Shown: positions 37,284 to 44,897 of the stretch, piece by piece
How the letters are laid out: each line of letters starts with the position of its first letter
Numbering within the stretch: position 1 is the stretch's first letter
Source of the DNA: Candidatus Microgenomatus sp.
Lineage (GTDB): Bacteria; Patescibacteriota; Microgenomatia; UBA1400; PJMF01
Assembly: GCA_020724725.1 (NCBI GenBank)
Contig: DYGL01000004.1
Coordinates: 1 to 44,897, forward strand
DNA: 44,897 nt
Direction: 5' to 3'
Program-made: the position numbers and the translations under genes
The notes under the pieces: model-generated
The model's database searches: none
Told to the model about the DNA's origin: nothing
What the model saw: the letters and a program-made list of their open reading frames with translations, nothing else

Positions 37284-37946
37284 ATGTCAGATAAAAATAA
37301 CTCAGATTCAAGTGCCAAAATGCCCTTAGTCATTGCGTGTGGCGATGAAGGCGTGCAGATCAATCATGGTCGTCGCTTGGCTTTTTTGGGTGCAGGTCTC
37401 AAATTAAACAACTTCAAACAAGTTCTAGAGGCAGTACGCCAAATGCTTAAATTTTATGGCGAAGGTGAGGATACAAGGCTCAGAATAGTGGCCAGTGAAG
37501 AAAACGCCTATATCAAAGAAGCTTTTGCTCTCAACGATTTTGATGAGGCTAATGCCAGCATGCAACAGTATTTGCAGGCTTTAGCTGATAGAGAAAATTT
37601 GCTTTACGCTGGTATTTTGCCTTTTGCTGATCCTTTGGAGTTGGAACACGACATCAAAGGTCACATGGTGCGTCCACGCAACATTCACATTGCCAACAAG
37701 ATTTGTTTCACTCTTTCTGGAGGTGAAACCACCTACAATTTGGGTCAGTATTTAATTTCAGCTGATTGGTTGGCTTTTGCTCCCAAAAATTTAGCCAAGG
37801 AAATTTTAGCTACTCAGGTAGAGTTTTATCAAAAACTAGCTAAGAGACCTTTACAATTTGTCATTGAAGAAGAGGGTGATTTGTCTCCTGAAATCGTCGG
37901 CAAAAATAAAGCAATTTTGTCTAGCTTAGGCTATAATCCTTCTTAA
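37284..37946 (+). CDS. Uncharacterised protein
   Basis: 220-aa ORF with plausible ribosome-binding sequence (AAGAAGG), codirectional with following genes. Confidence 0.75.
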   Translation: MSDKNNSDSSAKMPLVIACGDEGVQINHGRRLAFLGAGLKLNNFKQVLEAVRQMLKFYGEGEDTRLRIVASEENAYIKEAFALNDFDEANASMQQYLQALADRENLLYAGILPFADPLELEHDIKGHMVRPRNIHIANKICFTLSGGETTYNLGQYLISADWLAFAPKNLAKEILATQVEFYQKLAKRPLQFVIEEEGDLSPEIVGKNKAILSSLGYNPS

Positions 37947-37948
37947 GG

Positions 37949-38314
37949 ATGCCGAGAGTCAAAAACAGCCAAAAAATTTCCCTTTTTGATGATCTTTCTC
38001 CAAAGAAACCTGAACCTATTGTTCGTCAGAAAACTGATTTTACCTCTACTCAAGATTTGCTGGATAAATATAAGTTTCGTGAACAAAACAAGCATATCGC
38101 CCATGAATTTCAAGGCTTTGGTTGTTATTTAGCAGAAACTTTGGCAGACAAGAAGCACACCGCGTTGTATATTAAATTAGCAAAGACTGTTTCGCGCGGA
38201 CTTTTGGAGCGAGCTTTGCAATTTGTCATCGATTCCACAGCTGATAATAAAGCCAAATTATTTATGTGGAAGCTGGAGCAGCTCAAGAAAAACTATGAAG
38301 CATCTGACCACTAA
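37949..38314 (+). CDS. Uncharacterised small protein
   Basis: 121-aa ORF 3 bp after the previous gene. Confidence 0.65.
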   Translation: MPRVKNSQKISLFDDLSPKKPEPIVRQKTDFTSTQDLLDKYKFREQNKHIAHEFQGFGCYLAETLADKKHTALYIKLAKTVSRGLLERALQFVIDSTADNKAKLFMWKLEQLKKNYEASDH

Positions 38315-39458
38315 ACTTTTGATTTTTGTCCTTTTTGTTTTAACTCTTCTTTCTGCTTACAACTATTTTCAAAAACCTTTTGCCGATCGTTTCAAGGTCG
38401 AACAAAAAGAACTTTCCCAAAACCAAGCCACACCAACCCCCAGCAAAGTACCCAAAAAAGAACTAAGCACTAGAGATAAAATTGCCCAACTGCTAGTAGT
38501 GCCTTTGGACCTTAATGACTTAGAGAATGAGGGAACAGCTAGTGCCAAAATGCTTAATTTTATCGAGAACTATGATCCTGGTTTTGTTTTGTATTTTGGT
38601 GAGCAAATTTCCACTTCGGCAGCTGCTTTGGCAACCACCGCGGTGAGGAGTAGTTTTGCTGAAACTGATTATGTGCCGCTGATCGCTGTTGATCATGAGG
38701 GAGGCTTGGTTCAGCGCTTGAGTGGAGAGGGTTTTACCAAGCTAGAAGCTTGGCAGAAAGTTGTCGAGACTTACACTCCAGCTCAACAGAAAGCTGTCTA
38801 CAATCAATCTTCTAGAGAACTGCTGGCCGCTGGGATCAACATCGTTTTTGCTCCAGTAGTGGACTTGGCTTCAGCTAGCGCTGTTTTGCAAAGTCGTGCT
38901 GCTAGTGATTTAGATCTGACGGTAAATGCGACCACCAACTTTATTTACAGCTTTTCTCAAAATGGCATTATGCCGGTGATTAAGCATTTCCCTGGTATTG
39001 GCTCGATTGGTAGAGATCCACATTATGCCGTTTCAACCATTAGTTTGAAAAACCAAGATACGGCAATTTTCGGTCGAATCCTTGATGTTTTTGGCAACAT
39101 TGGTGTGATGAGCACCCATGTGCGTTTGACAGATAAATTTGCTGGCAAAGTTTGCAGCTTAAGCGAAGAATGTTTGGGTAAATTTTTGGAACTTTATCCA
39201 AGAGTTTTGCTTTTTAGTGATGATCTGAGCATGAAGGCTGCTCGAGCTCAACTCGGCACAAGTCAAGAAAAAGATCTGCCAACCGTGGCGGTTGAGGCTG
39301 TGCGAGCTGGTAATAATGCCTTGATTTTTGGCAAAGGTGTGGAGACCCAAACTTTGGAGCAAGTTATTTATGCCTTGCAAAAGGAGTATGAGGATTCAGA
39401 AAGTTTTCGTCAAAAAGTAGAAACTTCGCTTGGCAAAATTTTGAATTTAAAGAAATAA
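38295..39458 (+). CDS. GH3 beta-N-acetylhexosaminidase-like lipoprotein/secreted protein
   Basis: PLIAVDHEGGLVQRL, INIVFAPVVDLA, MPVIKHFPGIGSIGRDPHYAV, LLFSDDLSMKA; N-terminal hydrophobic segment. Track starts at 38223; ATG at 38295 likely. Confidence 0.88.
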   Translation: MKHLTTKLLIFVLFVLTLLSAYNYFQKPFADRFKVEQKELSQNQATPTPSKVPKKELSTRDKIAQLLVVPLDLNDLENEGTASAKMLNFIENYDPGFVLYFGEQISTSAAALATTAVRSSFAETDYVPLIAVDHEGGLVQRLSGEGFTKLEAWQKVVETYTPAQQKAVYNQSSRELLAAGINIVFAPVVDLASASAVLQSRAASDLDLTVNATTNFIYSFSQNGIMPVIKHFPGIGSIGRDPHYAVSTISLKNQDTAIFGRILDVFGNIGVMSTHVRLTDKFAGKVCSLSEECLGKFLELYPRVLLFSDDLSMKAARAQLGTSQEKDLPTVAVEAVRAGNNALIFGKGVETQTLEQVIYALQKEYEDSESFRQKVETSLGKILNLKK

Positions 39459-39471
39459 AAATTCCTTATTT

Positions 39472-39978
39472 ATGAATAATATTTTTTCCAAAAAACAGTT
39501 GCTTTTTAAAGTTTTATTTTCCTTGTTTTTCTTGATTTTTTTGATTGTATTTTTTGAGGCTTGGTCTAATTGGCTGACTTTAATAGGTTTTACCCTAGCT
39601 TATCTTTTCGGTATACTTTTACTTTTTTCTGATGAACAATTTTTGTATAAATTTTATCAAGAAAAGATTGACTCTGCGCATAATGATAATACGCAGTTTT
39701 CTGACCTAGCTAGTCGTAATTTTATTTTTTTGTTGGCTTTGCCACCACTTAGTATTTTTGTTTTAACCTCTTCCGGCAGCATTTTAGGAATCGCTTTGGT
39801 GATGGCAATTAATTCTTATTTGTTAGCAGAAATGTGGCAACTAAGAGACGAGTTTTTGTTGTTTAAAGATCGTTTTTTGGCGATGTCTAGAATTCAAACT
39901 ACGCCCAAAATGGTAAAGCAAATTTGTTATTTAGCTTTGTTTTATTTTGTTTTTTTGCTTTTGAATTTGCTTTTTTGA
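39472..39978 (+). CDS. Small polytopic membrane protein
   Basis: 168 aa, several TM segments. Confidence 0.6.
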   Translation: MNNIFSKKQLLFKVLFSLFFLIFLIVFFEAWSNWLTLIGFTLAYLFGILLLFSDEQFLYKFYQEKIDSAHNDNTQFSDLASRNFIFLLALPPLSIFVLTSSGSILGIALVMAINSYLLAEMWQLRDEFLLFKDRFLAMSRIQTTPKMVKQICYLALFYFVFLLLNLLF

Positions 39979-39981
39979 TTT

Positions 39982-40485
39982 ATGAAATTTAGGCTTTTAT
40001 TTTTCTTGTTTGGTCTTTTATTTTTACTTGCCTTGTATATTTTTTACTTAAGCTTTGGTTTTACTTTTTTACTTAAAGATCGACAACTAGTCACTCTAGT
40101 TCTCAAAGAACATATCTTAGCTTCTGCACAAAAAGAACTTTTAGTAGAAGTAGTCAGCAGTCAAGATAGCATTACGGCTGGCTTGTCTAATCGTTTAGAT
40201 CTTAAAACCTTAGACGGAAAACAATTAGATGGTATGATTTTTGTTTTTAAAGACAAAAGCAAGCAAAATTTTTGGATGAAGGATATGCTTTTTGCTTTAG
40301 ATATTTGTTGGTTAGATGATCTGCGTTTTTTAGCTTGTGAGAGAGCAATCGAGCCTCCAGGATCTTTGGGTTCTCTAATGATTTATAGTTCGATAAAACC
40401 TGCTAATTTTGTTTTGGAAACTAAGCCAGGCTTTTTAAGTCAAGAAGATCTTAATTTGCAACTTTTTCTCAAACAAGATCTGTAA
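39982..40485 (+). CDS. DUF192-family protein
   Basis: TAGLSNRLDL...GMIFVFKDKSKQNFWMKDMLFALDICWLDDLRFLACERAI. Confidence 0.78.
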   Translation: MKFRLLFFLFGLLFLLALYIFYLSFGFTFLLKDRQLVTLVLKEHILASAQKELLVEVVSSQDSITAGLSNRLDLKTLDGKQLDGMIFVFKDKSKQNFWMKDMLFALDICWLDDLRFLACERAIEPPGSLGSLMIYSSIKPANFVLETKPGFLSQEDLNLQLFLKQDL

Positions 40486-40515
40486 GTTTACTCAAAAACC
40501 AGCTACAATGAAAAC

Positions 40516-41175
40516 ATGGCCAATGATCACTCCTTAAAAAGGATCTTTTCTAGTACAAGCGCTCAAAAATATCCTACAGTGGGTAAGTTTTTGCCATCTC
40601 TATCGAATCAAAAGATTGTTTTTGATGCGCCACCAGTTCAGATTTCAGCTCAAGCTGACCAACAAGATAGCGAGGAAAACTTAAATCTTTTGGATGATTT
40701 AGTGACCAAAACTTTGCTTAGTCGTCCAAGTAGCCAGCCAGCCCCTGTTTCTGGTAGGGCCAAGGAAAATCTGGCTAATTTGAACACAAGTGAACAAACT
40801 GTGGAAAATACAGTCGCAGTTGAAGCCAGTCCAGAACAAGCTGAAGCTGTTGACCAAGCTGAGAGCCTAAACACTGCAGAAATTAGTGAACTAAGTAAAG
40901 AGCTGCAAGAAGTTTCCAAGGAAACCAAAGAGCAGCGTGAACAAGCTGAGATTGCTCAAAAACAACAAGAAATTAATAATTTAGTGGCTAGTGCGAGTAC
41001 GCCAGTGGCTGTTTCAGATAAGCCGGTGGTAGTTTTACCTATTACAGAAAAGAGTAAGGAAGAAGCCAAGTTCAAAAGTACTAGATATAGTGTGCGCTGG
41101 CTTTGGGAATGGTGCCAGAAAGTTGCTAAAATTTTCTCTGGTGCCGTGGTTTATAAAGAAGAAGTAGAATATTGA
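40516..41175 (+). CDS. Acidic low-complexity protein upstream of ATPase
   Basis: 219 aa, Glu/Gln/Ala-rich central region; 1-bp gap to ATPase gene. Confidence 0.6.
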   Translation: MANDHSLKRIFSSTSAQKYPTVGKFLPSLSNQKIVFDAPPVQISAQADQQDSEENLNLLDDLVTKTLLSRPSSQPAPVSGRAKENLANLNTSEQTVENTVAVEASPEQAEAVDQAESLNTAEISELSKELQEVSKETKEQREQAEIAQKQQEINNLVASASTPVAVSDKPVVVLPITEKSKEEAKFKSTRYSVRWLWEWCQKVAKIFSGAVVYKEEVEY

Positions 41176-41176
41176 T

Positions 41177-43519
41177 ATGAATAGTTCAGCTCAAGATTTT
41201 TTAGCGCAACTCAATGGTTTTTTCGCCTCATTTTTTTTGTTGGTGTTAGTCATCTCACTTCTAATTCTTTTGATTTTTCTGCTTGCTTCCTTTATCAAAA
41301 ATCAGCGTCGCGAAGATTATGTCCTTAATTTCGTCACGATTTTAGTTAAGTTGCCCAAAAGCAATGAAATTAAGATTGATGCAGCTGAACAAATGTTCGC
41401 TGGTCTTTATTCACTCAAGAAAGATGGTCTTTTTTCCTTTCTCAAGCCGGAAGATGTGATCGGTTTTGAAATTGTTGGTATGAAAGAGGACATCGCCTTT
41501 TATGTGACTTGTCACAAGTCAATTCGTGATTTCGTGGAAAAACAAATCAATGGTGCTTATCCCTCAGCTTCAATTACAGAGATGGATGAAGTTAATATTT
41601 TTAATGAAAAAGGTCGAGTGGCTTTTGCCCCAGTTCAATTAGAGAAAGCAAATTTCTATCCAATTAAGACTTATAAAGATTTGCCTACTGATGGCTTGTC
41701 TTTAATTACTTCAGCTATGTCCAAAATGGGCGATGGCGAAGGAGCAACTTTGCAAATTTTGCTTCGACCAGAAGGCAAGGCTTGGCAGAACCAAGGTCTC
41801 AAGCACAATCAAAAAGAAAAGAAACGCGAGGCTGATCCAGATAAAGCAAATTATAATCATGATCCAAAGGAAATTGAGGCCATCAATAATAAGGTTGGTA
41901 AGCCAGGATTTAGGGTTTCCATTCGCGTGGTAGTTTCAGCGCAAAGTGAGGTCACTGCCACTTCCAATCTCAACAACATTATTGGTGCTTTTTCCCAATT
42001 TACCTCGACCTACAACAATTTCAAAAAATCAAGCTTTTTGCTACTCAAACACATGTTTATGGTTGATTTCATCTATCGTTACATGCCTCTTTTTAATGCT
42101 CACACCATGGTTTTAAACACTGAGGAGTTGGCTACGATCATGCATTTTCCCAATAAAACTGTAGAAACTCATCACATTCGCGTACTGACCGCCAAGAATG
42201 CTCCAGCTCCCAATAAAATTCCCACATCAGGTCTTTTCCTTGGCAAATCCATTTATCGTGGTCAAGAGCGAGACATTTATGCTAGCCTCAATGATCGCCG
42301 TCGTCACACCTATATCATTGGTAAAACTGGTACCGGTAAATCTGAATTCTTAAAAGACATGGTTTTGCAGGATATTGAAGCTGGTCATGGTGTGGCAGTA
42401 ATTGATCCTCACGGAGACTTAGTCGATGATGTTTTACAACTGATGCCACCAGAACGAGCTGAAGACGTGATTTATTTCAATCCTTCAGATATCTCTCGTC
42501 CAATGGGCCTTAATATTATGGAGGCAGAAACTGAAGAACAAATGCATTTTGTGGCGAGCTCGATTATTGGTTTGATGTATAAGCTTTATGATCCTCACCA
42601 CACCGGTATTGTCGGTCCACGTTTTGAGCATGCTATTCGTAACGCTATGTTGACGATTATGTGTAAGCCAGGCAGTACTTTTATTGAGATGGTGCGTGTT
42701 TTAACTGATGCTAAATTTGTAGAGGAGTATTTGCCTTTGGTTAAAGATGGTATGGTCAAACGTTATTGGACTGACCAGATCGCCAACACCAGTGATTTTC
42801 ATAAGTCTGAGGTTATGGACTATATTGTTTCCAAATTTGGTCGCTTCGTCACCAACAAGACCATGCGTAATATTATTGGTCAACCTCACAGTTCTTTTGA
42901 TTTTCGTAAGGCTATGGATGAGAAAAAGATCGTCCTATGCAACCTTTCCAAAGGTATTTTGGGTGAAGAGGACGCTAAATTTCTTGGTTTGATCTTGGTG
43001 CCAAAGATTTTAGCTGCTGCTATGAGTCGTCAAAATGTGCCAATGGATCAGCGTCCAGACTTCTTTTTATATGTTGATGAGTTTCAAAACTTTGCGACTG
43101 AAGATTTTGCAGCTATTTTGTCAGAGGCGCGTAAATATCGCTTAAACCTAATCGTAGCTAATCAGTTTATTGGTCAGATTGATGAGGAAATCAAGAATGC
43201 AGTTTTTGGTAACGTGGGTACGATGGTCTCTTTCCGCGTTGGCGTGACGGATGCCAATTTCTTGCAGCATGAATTTGCTCCAACTTTCAACGAAAATGAC
43301 CTAACCAATGTCGAAAAATACCATGCCTACATCAGAACCATTGTTGATAACGAGCCGGTGCCAGCCTTCAGCATGTCACTTTACAAGGATATTAAGGCCC
43401 AAGAAGCTAGAATGAATCCCAAGTTGGCTGAAATGGTTAAGCAGCTTTCTCGCCTCAAGTATGGTAAAGATAAAGAGCTGGTAGAAGCAGAAATTAATCA
43501 AAGAGCAAGATTGCTCTAA
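41177..43519 (+). CDS. Membrane-anchored VirD4/TraD/TraC-like AAA ATPase
   Basis: N-terminal TM; HTYIIGKTGTGKSEFLKDMVLQDI (Walker A), VAVIDPHGDLVDDVLQLMP, FFLYVDEFQNFATEDFAAILSEARKYRLNLIVANQF. Confidence 0.88.
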   Translation: MNSSAQDFLAQLNGFFASFFLLVLVISLLILLIFLLASFIKNQRREDYVLNFVTILVKLPKSNEIKIDAAEQMFAGLYSLKKDGLFSFLKPEDVIGFEIVGMKEDIAFYVTCHKSIRDFVEKQINGAYPSASITEMDEVNIFNEKGRVAFAPVQLEKANFYPIKTYKDLPTDGLSLITSAMSKMGDGEGATLQILLRPEGKAWQNQGLKHNQKEKKREADPDKANYNHDPKEIEAINNKVGKPGFRVSIRVVVSAQSEVTATSNLNNIIGAFSQFTSTYNNFKKSSFLLLKHMFMVDFIYRYMPLFNAHTMVLNTEELATIMHFPNKTVETHHIRVLTAKNAPAPNKIPTSGLFLGKSIYRGQERDIYASLNDRRRHTYIIGKTGTGKSEFLKDMVLQDIEAGHGVAVIDPHGDLVDDVLQLMPPERAEDVIYFNPSDISRPMGLNIMEAETEEQMHFVASSIIGLMYKLYDPHHTGIVGPRFEHAIRNAMLTIMCKPGSTFIEMVRVLTDAKFVEEYLPLVKDGMVKRYWTDQIANTSDFHKSEVMDYIVSKFGRFVTNKTMRNIIGQPHSSFDFRKAMDEKKIVLCNLSKGILGEEDAKFLGLILVPKILAAAMSRQNVPMDQRPDFFLYVDEFQNFATEDFAAILSEARKYRLNLIVANQFIGQIDEEIKNAVFGNVGTMVSFRVGVTDANFLQHEFAPTFNENDLTNVEKYHAYIRTIVDNEPVPAFSMSLYKDIKAQEARMNPKLAEMVKQLSRLKYGKDKELVEAEINQRARLL

Positions 43520-43548
43520 AGTGTGAACTAAAATAGCAAATCTACTAC

Positions 43549-43576
43549 TTGAAATTGCCTTTAAAAAATATATAAT
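43549..43576 (+). promoter_or_regulatory. Candidate promoter for tRNA-Ala/23S transcript
   Basis: TTGAAA - 16 bp - TATAAT. Confidence 0.6.
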
Positions 43577-43764
43577 TCTCCTTTGTCTCTAAAGCTTTTC
43601 GGGAAAGCTTACAAGAGTATACGCGACAATCCGATTCAGGATTCCCTCCGTCCAAAATTTGCCTTTTAAGGCTTAGAAGAAAGAACAAGAAAGTATTTGA
43701 GAATATTTTATTGTCCTTTTGCACGTTAAATTGAACAAGTGAAGCACTAGATGACACCAAGCAA

Positions 43765-43838
43765 GGGCCCTTAGCTCAGTTGGCTAGAGCGCCACATTTG
43801 CAATGTGGAGGCCAAGGGTTCGAGCCCCTTAGGGTCCA
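43765..43838 (+). tRNA. tRNA-Ala (anticodon TGC)
   Basis: GGGCCCTTAGCTCAGTTGGCTAGAGC; anticodon arm CCACA-TTTGCAA-TGTGG; GGTTCGAGCCC T arm; acceptor AGGGTCC. CCA not encoded. Confidence 0.95.
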
Positions 43839-43894
43839 CAATGGTTTGCTGCTTATTAGGCTTTGGATTTCTCCCTCAGGGATTTCTAGAGACT

Positions 43895-43919
43895 AATAAC
43901 TAGCAAATTGCTAGTTATT
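43895..43919 (+). repeat. Inverted repeat/hairpin in tRNA-Ala to 23S spacer
   Basis: AATAACTAGCAA-A-TTGCTAGTTATT. Confidence 0.7.
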
Positions 43920-44041
43920 GATGTGAGAGCATCAAGAAATTGTTCTTTAATAAGTGAAGAAACTTTATGATTTAAATTTATTTAAACCATAAACTAACTG
44001 TTACTCAATATGACTGAGTAAGAGAACATTTTAATGATAAA

Positions 44042-44897
44042 TACTTTGTAAATTAAAGCAGAAGGTGGATGCCTTGGCTTGTTTGACCGAAGAAGGACGC
44101 CTAGGGTGCGAAAGTCGTCGGGGAGCTCCCAAAAAGCTGTGATCCGACGGTGTCCGAATGGGGAAACCCCCCTAGCAGTGATGCTAGGGATTCATGAATT
44201 TATTCATGGAGGGGAACGCGCTGAACTGAAATATCTAAGTAAGCGCAGGAAAAGAAATCGAATGAGATTCCCTTAGTAAGCGACGAGCGAAAAGGGAACA
44301 GTCCAAACCAGACTTTTGTCTGGGGTTGTAGGGCTTACGACATTGGATTCTTAAGGTTAGTAGAACAACGTGGAATAGTTGGCCAAAGAACGTGACAGCC
44401 GTGTATACGAAAACCAAGAGAAGCATAGTAAGTACCTGAGTAAGTTGGGAGACGGCAAACTCCCTTCCGAATCTGGGGCGACCACGCTCCAAGACTAAAC
44501 ATCAAACAAGACCGATAGTGAACGAGTACCGTGAGGGAAAGGTGAAAAGAAGGGCGGAAGGCCCCGTGAAATAGTACCTGAAACCATCTGCTAACAACCA
44601 GAGAGAGCCCTGTAATATGGGTGATCTCGTGCCTATTGAAGAATGAGCCAGCGAGTATTTGCGAGTTGCTTGGTTAAGACAATTGCATGTCGGAGCCGTA
44701 GTGAAAGCGAGCCTGAATAGGGCGAAATTTGTAACTCGTAAATGACCCGAAACCGGAGTGAGCTAACCATGATCAGGATGAAGTTCGTCGAAAGATGGAT
44801 GGAGGTCCGCACTGATGTATGCTGCAAGATGCTCGGATGAATTGTGGTTAGAGGTAATATGCCAATCGAACCCGGAGATAGCTGGTTCTCCCTGAAA
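44042..44897 (+). rRNA. 23S rRNA, 5' part (continues beyond window)
   Basis: GGTGGATGCCTTGGC, CCGAATGGGGAAACCC, CCGATAGTGAACGAGTACCGTGAGGGAAAGGTGAAAAGAA, GACCCGAAACC, GGAGATAGCTGGTTCTCC. 5' end approximate. Confidence 0.97.

Noticed and set aside
37045-37311. 88-aa minus-strand ORF
   Set aside because: Opposite strand holds a better small ORF (37052-37216) and the start of 37284; no ribosome-binding sequence or domain.
43545-43760. 71-aa minus-strand ORF upstream of tRNA-Ala
   Set aside because: Lies in the promoter/leader region of the tRNA-23S transcript; no domain support.
44079-44827. ORFs within the 23S region (65, 85, 64 aa)
   Set aside because: Sequence is conserved rRNA; translations are spurious.
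1-44897. CRISPR array, transposon or prophage
   Set aside because: No regularly spaced direct repeats, cas genes, transposase, integrase or phage structural genes recognised by eye.
1-44897. Recoded UGA (Gracilibacteria/SR1-type code)
   Set aside because: Genes terminate sensibly at TGA as well as TAA/TAG and no in-frame TGA is needed to explain long ORFs.

Overview
AT-rich 44.9-kb window with standard-code genes, whose content looks like a Candidate Phyla Radiation/Patescibacteria-type genome (lineage is inference). It is mostly a large cell-surface glycan locus (about 1.3-37 kb): Wzm/Wzt-type exporter, many GT2/GT4/GT26/GT-C glycosyltransferases, two O-antigen-ligase-like polymerases, GDP-mannose-3,5-epimerase-like enzyme, WbpG-type sugar amidotransferase and a monotopic sugar-phosphate transferase. 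Housekeeping genes follow (pgk, rpsA), then GH3, DUF192, a VirD4/TraC-like ATPase, tRNA-Ala(UGC) and the 5' part of a 23S rRNA with no 16S immediately upstream. Most interesting: (1) a putative RiPP-like system at about 1.3-4.6 kb. It has an unannotated 24-aa ORF (MKKYNKPVLKKAKIKISLAVAEAI) carrying a YxxPxL motif (the type recognised by PqqD/lasso B1-like RREs), placed directly before a PqqD-like gene. Next to these are a QueC-like PP-loop enzyme and a Wzt ATPase fused to an S26 signal-peptidase-like domain. (2) A compact operon at 5.4-14 kb combines only the first three shikimate steps with two PaaK-like adenylate-forming enzymes, a GT2, a Gfo/Idh/MocA oxidoreductase and a DegT aminotransferase, suggesting an aromatic or cyclitol-acid glycan decoration. 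(3) A PQQ-propeller/DUF5060/glycosidase fusion, a class-II GATase-WbpG fusion, and a GT-C gene with a single apparent frameshift whose out-of-frame C-terminus is clearly coding. All family calls are by eye; no searches were run.
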